Part shown: in pieces, positions 57,425-64,000 of the stretch
Layout of the letters: the number at the start of each line of letters is the position of its first letter
Position numbering within the stretch: position 1 is the stretch's first letter
Assembly (NCBI GenBank): GCA_037903475.1
Contig: JBAJFG010000344.1
Span: forward strand, 372,001-436,000
Source of the DNA: Ancylostoma caninum
Lineage: Eukaryota; Nematoda; Chromadorea; Rhabditida; Ancylostomatidae
Length of the DNA stretch: 64,000 nucleotides
Direction of reading: 5' to 3'
The notes under the pieces: generated by a model
What the model was told of the DNA's origin: nothing
Seen by the model: the letters and a program-made list of their open reading frames with translations, nothing else
Databases searched by the model: none
Program-made: the position numbers and the translations under genes

Positions 57425-58998
57425 TCACCATTTCGGAGCATCTTCTGTCTTCTGCGTTCCTGGCATGAACGGCATTACCTGTTCATAGCCTCCTTCTCCT
57501 TGACCGCCTGTACCACTAGGACCAGTAGAACCACCGGTAGCAGTTGGGGCTGTGAAACCCATTCCAGGGCTTTCCACTGATCCCATCGCGTCAAGAATGT
57601 TGGCTTGCACATCTTCTGGGGGCCCTGCCCCCACTTGCTTTGTCTCTTCTCGAGTCAGCCTCAGTAGCCTTTTCAAGCGTCTTGTTGCTTTGTGTATTCG
57701 TCTACGATGACCTCGTTCTGCAGCTGTTTCCATAGTGGGTTGGTCATCTTGGGTCGTTCGTTCACCTTTCATCTTCAGATCTCTTCTGCCTGGATCCCAC
57801 TCTTCAGTCCGTTGCCTGGATGGGGTCCATGGGGCCAATGGCGGAGTTCGTCGACCTTCGGCAGGGACTACTGGTGTTGTGGGCCTAGAATCCTTCGAAT
57901 CGCGTGAAGCTGATCCAAAAGTATCTGGCTAAAACAATCAATTAAATTTTTTGTGGTATTTGATTACTGAAAAAGGAAAAGAGCCAAGAAAATCTGGAAA
58001 ACTTGCCTTCCGATGGCTTGGTGGTTGCTGAAATGAAACAATATTATTACACTGATGTTATAGTCAACGAGGAAAGTAGAGGAATTTCTATTAGATGCGT
58101 GCCTTTGACGCGCGTGCGTCTATATGATGAAGGATAGGGCGAGCCGCATCGCTGACGCAGCTCAGACGCAAGCGTCTGCGGCCTCGCGGCGGCCGCACCT
58201 TCTTTTTATTGAGGATGCACATGGCTTGTTGATCGGTCTTCATGGAAAACTATTCGCGAATGAAAGCGTGCGTCTGACGCACGCACCTTAGTATGAATTA
58301 CCCTATAAATGCCCTATTCCTATTCAATTTTGAATTCTTCTTAGGCACCACCTCGCAACCGCAACGCAACACGGCCGCGATGCGGGCTATCTACGCTGAC
58401 GCGCTGATTCTAACACATACTAACACGTATCAAGTGCGTCCTAACGGCCATCCTCCATCCTAACACGTCAATACCATTTGGTGCGTATTAGGACATGTCA
58501 GAACCGGTTCGTCAATGTAGCTAAACAGTATTAGGATGCCTACGACCTTTCTACATTGCCGCAGCGCATGCGAACGCGCGACAAGCTCTGCCCACTTCGG
58601 ATGTAATGTCCTAAGAAATAAACTTTTTGCTCACCGGTGTAGCCTTTTTTACTCGTCTTAAATACTCTGCTTCTTCTTCAATGCTGGGCCCACTCGCGCA
58701 ACACATTCGATAGATACAGTACAAGAACAGCAATAGAACTAGGCAGCCTCCGCCAAGTGCAGCAAATTTCAAGGTATCGTCCATGGCGTTTAACTTGGCG
58801 ATTACTGTTTTAATATAAGTGAGAGGAGATTCTTTTGGGCTGAAATATATCACATAAGGTCGTCCAGAATATCTAGGATACAGCTGCGCATCATATACTC
58901 ACGGCCGCTTTGTTTTGCCTGTTTTTTCTGAAACAGATACATTCAGAATGAGCGGGTATAAGAATCCATATGCTGCGGAAATCCCACTCACTTGCCAT
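57425..58998 (-). CDS. single-pass membrane protein, unknown
   Basis: Exons in order: 58998-58992, 58927-58903, 58839-58635, 58027-58007, 57928-57425 (TGA). The phases close to 253 residues. The first exon is only 7 nt (ATGGCAA). Residues 1-11 are basic (MAKKTGKTKRP). A hydrophobic span at about 36-56 (FAALGGGCLVLLLFLYCIYR) is followed by MCC, a possible palmitoylation site, then an acidic IEEEAEYL segment. The C-terminal 167 residues are Pro/Arg-rich, then Gly/Thr-rich, and probably disordered. The short basic N-terminus without signal peptide makes topology uncertain. The intron between 58006 and 57929 has a GC donor (GCAAGT). The big intron holds a MITE. The family is not recognised. Confidence 0.7.
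58078..58313. mobile_element. GGGCAATTTATA-family MITE in membrane-gene intron
   Basis: Left end GAATTTCTATTAGATGCGTG and right end ACGCACCTTAGTATGAATTA then CCC. The interior GTGCGTCTATATGATGA is shared with 50294-50532. Confidence 0.65.
58330..58600. repeat. TAACACGT-rich repeat in the same intron
   Basis: Contains CTAACACATACTAACACGTA and inverted relatives such as GTATTAGGACATGTCAGAAC. It resembles the TGACACGTCCTGACA repeats at 15001, 28061 and 59166. Non-coding. Confidence 0.45.
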
Positions 58999-59022
58999 GA
59001 TGAACGTTAATTTTAAAATGAA

Positions 59023-59024
59023 CT
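59023..59024 (-). promoter_or_regulatory. putative trans-splice acceptor
   Basis: The minus strand reads GATCGTTTCAG, 24 bp upstream of the ATG at 58998 of the membrane-protein gene. Confidence 0.45.
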
Positions 59025-59165
59025 GAAACGATCAAAGTTGGTCTATGATATTTAATGTGAAAATGTTTTTATTTTCGTCAGACATCCACCGAAAACAAGT
59101 TTAATTTTTCAAATGCATACCTGTTGAAGCAGCAGAAATGCTTGACAGGTATCGCGCTGCAGCCT

Positions 59166-59547
59166 AGTTGCGACGCGGTCCCGCTGTACGGATATGGCGT
59201 GATTCTGACACGTCCTGACATGTTCTAGCACACATCTTCGGGATTCTGAACTGTTTTAAATCTATCAGTGCAATGAGATAGCATAACGTATGGTTGTCTC
59301 TATGTATAGTCTGTTCCAAACGCTACAATAGTTCAATAACCATTCGGAGAACCTGCTCTCTTATTCCTCTCGAATTGCTGCACTCTTTCTGGTGTTCTTT
59401 TTCGCTCTGCTGTCTTCACAACTATCGTGCATGCTGAAACGCAGTATATATCTTCTCGCTGTCTTTTGTCCTAACTTGTTATGATTCACAAACGTGTCAG
59501 GACGTGTTAGAGATAGAACGTATCCGTGGCGGGACCGCGTTGCAACT
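59166..59547. mobile_element. TIR element, about 380 bp
   Basis: AGTTGCGACGCGGTCCCGC (59166-59184) and GCGGGACCGCGTTGCAACT (59529-59547) are inverted with one mismatch. Subterminal TGACACGTCCTGACA and TGTCAGGACGTGTTA are also inverted. GGTATCGCGCT/CGTATCGCGCT boxes lie outside both ends. No coding capacity. Confidence 0.6.
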
Positions 59548-61264
59548 GCTCCGTATCGCGCTCGCAAGTGATTGCGGTTTCTGAAAAAAAAAAACCAAGG
59601 TGTCTCCATGAGGAACCATGTCGCGTCTGCCCTGCAAGTGATTGCAGTTTATAGAACAAATTCATGAAGAATCTTGAAATATCTTATTTTTTACCTTACA
59701 TTTACTTTAGTTTACTTTTCTACCTTTACTTTCGCTGACTTTGATTCTTTGTTTCCAGAAAACTCAAAAATTCCTTAGAATTGCTTGAAAATTAGAATGC
59801 GTCTGAGATCAGTACCCCTATCTCTTAGAGAATATGGAATTTCCACCAAATCTCCTTCCAAAGTTCCCTGGAATTGCTGAGAATGCAAATATCAGGTTGT
59901 CTCAAAAATAATGGCCGCAGTCTAAGAGTGGGGTTTTGGAGGCTTATAATTCCACTATTGGAGGAGCTACCGAAACAATTTCTATACCATTTTGCAGCTC
60001 ACGATCTGCCTATATAATTTCTAGGAGAACCTTCTAGTTTAACATTTTTGGTTTAACCTAATGTAACACAAAAAGAGGTGTCTCCAAAAGCGGCAAACTT
60101 TTGGGCTATCCTCTACCATTTGCTCCCTTCGAAAACAGCGTACAATAATGGCGCCATCGTCGGCACGTAGCAGTGTGTTTTTCAGTCACGTACGCACTGA
60201 TAAGCTCGGGATTACTTGGTTTCGCTGTTTTCTCCTTGTCTCCTCACTGATAGCGTCGAAGGTCACCAATACCGCGCTCTACGTTGTGATATAGTTGATT
60301 TCAAAATGATATCATATGACCAAATAAGGATGACGAAGAAAACGTGCTCCATTTCAGAATTTTTTCTCGTGGGGTTGACTAAGAAGTGGTAAAGTTATTA
60401 CGAACTTTGGTATGTATGCTTCTCAACTAGCAATCGATACCTATCAAATCTACTGCAGAACATCGAACGCTGACAGGTCCACATGTGTCCTTGACATCCC
60501 ACCTGTCGCCTCTAAATGTTCTTCACGAAATTTGTACTATGATCTATGATTTATCATCTAGCTAGGAGTAGACCCCGGTTATCTTAATCGCTGAGCCCCA
60601 ACCATAAGTAACCACGATGGGATTAGGGTTTTGATAAGAGCTGCCACGCAAAGGGGAACCGCAACATCTGGAGGAATCCAACAAAATTCCTCGAAATTTG
60701 GTGTTGACAAAAATTACCCAGGGATCGCACGCATCAGGACATAACCCAGGGCAAAACCACGCAAATTCACCCATTGCCAACACTGGCGTCAGCACATTTA
60801 CCCTGGGTGATCTCAATGATATATTCATGCCCAGTTTGCTTGCAAATTTGGTAGAAAGCTCTCGGCTTCATCAAATAAATGGAACCCACAATAATCATCT
60901 TTACACAAGTAATCAGCAAAAATGCTTGGCGAGGACTGGCCCTCATTTCCTTTCTTTCATTGTCAAGGCCTGGAAATAAGGAGTTTCTAAGGTAAAAGAA
61001 AGTTCCCTTCACATATATCAATGAAAAAAATGCTCAACACCAAAGACGTGCTTCTCTGTGATTCCTGTGTGGAAGCCGCATCCTCGAATGAAAATGAGGC
61101 ACCGGTGTCTCACCAGGCGCATACGGCAGATTTCTCGAGACAATGGTGTACCATCCATTAACCTATTGCAGTGCAAGATTAAAATTATGAAATTGATGCT
61201 GTGAAGTAAAGCCTTGATATCAGATTCATTGTCGAAAATTTGAAGTTTAGAATTTTGAAGAAGC
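59548..61264. other. no recognisable gene; dispersed repeat
   Basis: Positions 60798-60817 (TTACCCTGGGTGATCTCAAT) belong to the dispersed repeat also at 5528 and 44015. Other sequence shows no coding signal. Confidence 0.4.
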
Positions 61265-61518
61265 ACCCCCCCCCCCGTTGCGGACGCAGTAGCGGGTCGG
61301 AAATTTTAGAAATTCGTTTGAAAACTGGCTAAAACTTTGTACTGGTTTAATTTTGATTCCTATTTCTATTGTCTTTTACAAGTTTTATTCTTAATTATTC
61401 AATATTAAAATTATTTTTTCGCGTTTTATTTTTACAACTGCGGCCGTCTGGGTCCCCAAAGTGACGGAGACCTCACTCTTTTCCACGACCCCACCCCCGT
61501 TTTCTATGTCCGCCACTG
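61265..61518. mobile_element. hAT-like MITE
   Basis: Begins with a C tract and TTGCGGACGCAGTAGCGGGT, and ends TATGTCCGCCACTG. It shares the GGGTCCCCAAAGTGACGGAG core with the family. Confidence 0.6.
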
Positions 61519-63866
61519 CCCCGCTCCGATTTTCTGAACCTTCGAAAGTCATCGAACCTCTAAGCGTTGATATTGTTCAAGAATGTATTTTTGCTGAATT
61601 TTTGAATGTTCGAATGTTCGAATATGGTAAAACCAAATTTCCTCATGCTAGAATATTCAAATCTTCTGGAACACTCCAGACTTCGAATATTTGAACATTC
61701 GAATATACGGGCGAAACCCTTGCGTTCTCCTCTCATCCGTCAGGACAACAACACAACGTCGCGATACCGGCGTAGGTGCTACGCAGCCGAATATCTGCTT
61801 GGACTGAAACGGGGATTTTCAGGAAATTTTTGGAAAATTGTATTTTCCTGCGGAATTCCGGAGATCACACTTCTTCTCGGTTCCGGAGCTGTAGTGTGAC
61901 CTTCGGATATTTTCAAGGACTCCTCCGATCTTTGTTTCGTGTTTTTCTCTCGTGCGCATGATGACAAGAATTGATTTAGGGATCGACGCAGTACACATTT
62001 TCGTCAGCTGCGCGACGCCGAGTCGGCCCCGCCGCCGCTGCGCCCTGGCCATGTGTCCCTTTTGAACTCTATGCAGGTCGCTTTTACCACTGTACACGTT
62101 GCACAGTGCTGTCTGAGGTGAAATAGTGCAAAAGTCGATAAAATCAATCGATAGCTGTTACCATTGTGGGAATCGTTATCTTACCTTGAAAAAACGTCAT
62201 CGACCTAGTTTATTATGTTATTATGAATTCACGTAGAGCCTACACGTAGGTAGCTATAAGAGGTTATTCCCTCATTTACGTCAATCAAGTTACCTTGACA
62301 CAAATTGCGTCTACGGCCGTTGTGTCCATAAAGTGCAAAGTGCACCGTTGCAGAATTCTCTCTGGAAAATTTCTCACCGCCCTCCTCATTCATTGCAATG
62401 ATTTTCCTGATTCATGTCTTATTCATTTTCCAAACTCATGCCTTATTTCCTTACCTGGGTGATGTCGCATCGAAAAAGACCTCTGTACTTCTTTCTTTTT
62501 CATTGAAAATCTCACTTTTCTTCTGATTTCTAAGTTTTTACAGATTTTCATTCGCTTTTTACAATTAACGAGCTGACAAGATTGTGTAAATTTGCGACTT
62601 GTTATGTTTCTGCAGAAAAAAACTGCTCCATCGCTCGTGAAAAATGCAAGCAGCTAATCATTTCTCTGCTACTCATCTCTGCAACTGTGGAGCTGAGAAA
62701 TTACCGTAATCTCGTTAACTATTACCAAAAGACCAACAACCATAGAATTTTTGAGAGAATCCAACAACAACAACTACAGAATTTTTGAGAGAATCCAATC
62801 AGTCTTCACTTTCCTTGATTCTCTACGTTGAAAAATTATTTTCATTTAGTAAATTGTTAATCTTCTGCCATTCCAAGCACGCAATTGTAGTGGTATCATA
62901 TAAGAAATGCGAGAACTGTTCCCCGAGCCGCGCATTCATAAGCTTTGTTTTCCGGACCTTGTAAGCCACATTTTCCCACATCTTTTAACTGGATCTAGAA
63001 GGTACTGTTTCTGGAACTCTTATATAAATATAGTTCAGATCTGTGAGAAGTGCCACTCTTGGCTGGGGGTCAGTTCTCGCGTCATCATAACCTTTTTCAC
63101 ATTCCAAACTCACTTAGTAAGCTAGTTTTTATTGTTGCAATAGTTTTTCTGAGAAGCACAGAGATACCTGACCCATTTATCGCTTAAAGCTTAGCTTTCA
63201 CCATCAATACAAAGCCTGCAAGTCCATGGAACCACATTAGGAGCACCAATTCTAGGAATAACGCGGTCTTGTCAAGATGGCCGCTATTTGCTAAGCGTCT
63301 TAGTGCGTTAGGCTTTCATTGCAACGAAACATCAATCAGCTAGTCCAAATGAAGAGACACAATCGATTTCTCTGAATAGACATTTTATTTGAAATGATAT
63401 GATTAACAATTAGCTACTGGTTTTTTAGCTTTTTACAATATAAAAATTTGATCATTGATTGATAGGAACAGTTGCTAGGTACTATTGTGGGCTATGTATA
63501 ATGTAATAAAACTGAAGATTAGAAAAAGTGATTTCCCTTCTCCCTGAATGCTGTATGACTGCAAACATTCATAGCTACACTATAGCTACAGTGCAGACTT
63601 TCATAGCTACAGCTACAGTACAGCAGCAGGAAAAATAATAAAAATTCTTTTGAGGACGGAATCTTGGAAGGGGTAGAAAATATGTATATTGGTCACAGTG
63701 CTAAGGGACTCTTCCTTTAAAATGGGAAATTTTACAAAAATTATGCACAGATAATCTTTAATAATTTTGAATGTTCACAATTCTGACTCGCATTGGTAAG
63801 CATGCATCATTGAAAGCATAGGTAACCTCATACCCATGAGTTACCTCATTCCTCATACCCAGTTAC
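61519..63866. other. no recognisable gene
   Basis: Short frames only. Local tandem-like motifs: TTCGAATATT boxes at about 61,610-61,700 and ATAGCTACAG repeats at about 63,570-63,620. Confidence 0.4.
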
Positions 63867-64000
63867 CAGTGGCGGACGCAGAAAGTGGGCGGAGGGGGGA
63901 GGCGTGGCAAAAAAAAACGAGGTTTCCGTCGGTGTGGAGGCTCAGAAGGAAAATAAAATTAATAAAAAAATACTAATTATAATAATAAATAACTGATAGC
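63867..64000. mobile_element. hAT-like MITE, cut by the window end
   Basis: The left end CAGTGGCGGACGCAGAAAGT is the cleanest in the window. AATAAAATTAATAAAAA follows as in the other members. The right part lies beyond 64000. Confidence 0.6.

Overview
The window looks like nuclear DNA of a parasitic nematode, most likely a strongylid such as a hookworm. Genes are split into small exons (7 to 374 nt in the models here) joined by GT-AG introns with TTTCAG-type acceptors. Several genes have an acceptor just upstream of the start codon, as expected for spliced-leader trans-splicing. The transposon load matches hookworms: a mariner whose ends resemble the Hsmar1/bandit group, Penelope-like (PLE), CR1-like and RTE-like retroelement remnants, and many small TIR elements. 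No rRNA, tRNA or CRISPR is visible. All gene models were built by eye from reading frames and splice phases.

Layout. 1-13.3 kb: essentially gene-free, with TIR elements, a PLE 3' remnant and a GC-rich minisatellite block (9.8-10.4 kb). 13,758-21,726 and 26,872-33,486: two direct copies (A and B) of one segment. Each carries a TATA-driven five-exon gene for a short secreted CAP/ASP-like protein and the start of a second secreted-protein gene. Copy B runs on into a complete three-exon second gene (33,202-34,232). Copy A stops in its first intron and has a frameshift. Between the copies lies a dead CR1-like LINE on the minus strand (23.6-26.87 kb).

34.8-39.6 kb: an 11-exon minus-strand gene whose phases all close, resembling TBCC domain-containing protein 1. 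40.5-45.1 kb: MITEs, a 1,275-bp degenerate mariner (42,562-43,836) and a foldback hairpin. 45.4-49.5 kb: unresolved ORFs and an RTE-like 3' end. 49.8-54.6 kb: a multi-exon plus-strand gene with a Zc3h12a-like NYN domain in which the expected catalytic acidic residues seem to be replaced. 55.8-56.45 kb: a PLE 3' end with GIY-YIG domain and a hammerhead-like motif. 57.4-59.0 kb: a five-exon minus-strand single-pass membrane protein gene. 59-64 kb: repeats only.

The genes do not form an operon or pathway. The most notable items are the young duplication of secreted-protein genes and the apparently inactivated NYN-domain protein. Intronic MITEs of one family sit in the TBCCD1-like, NYN and membrane-protein genes.
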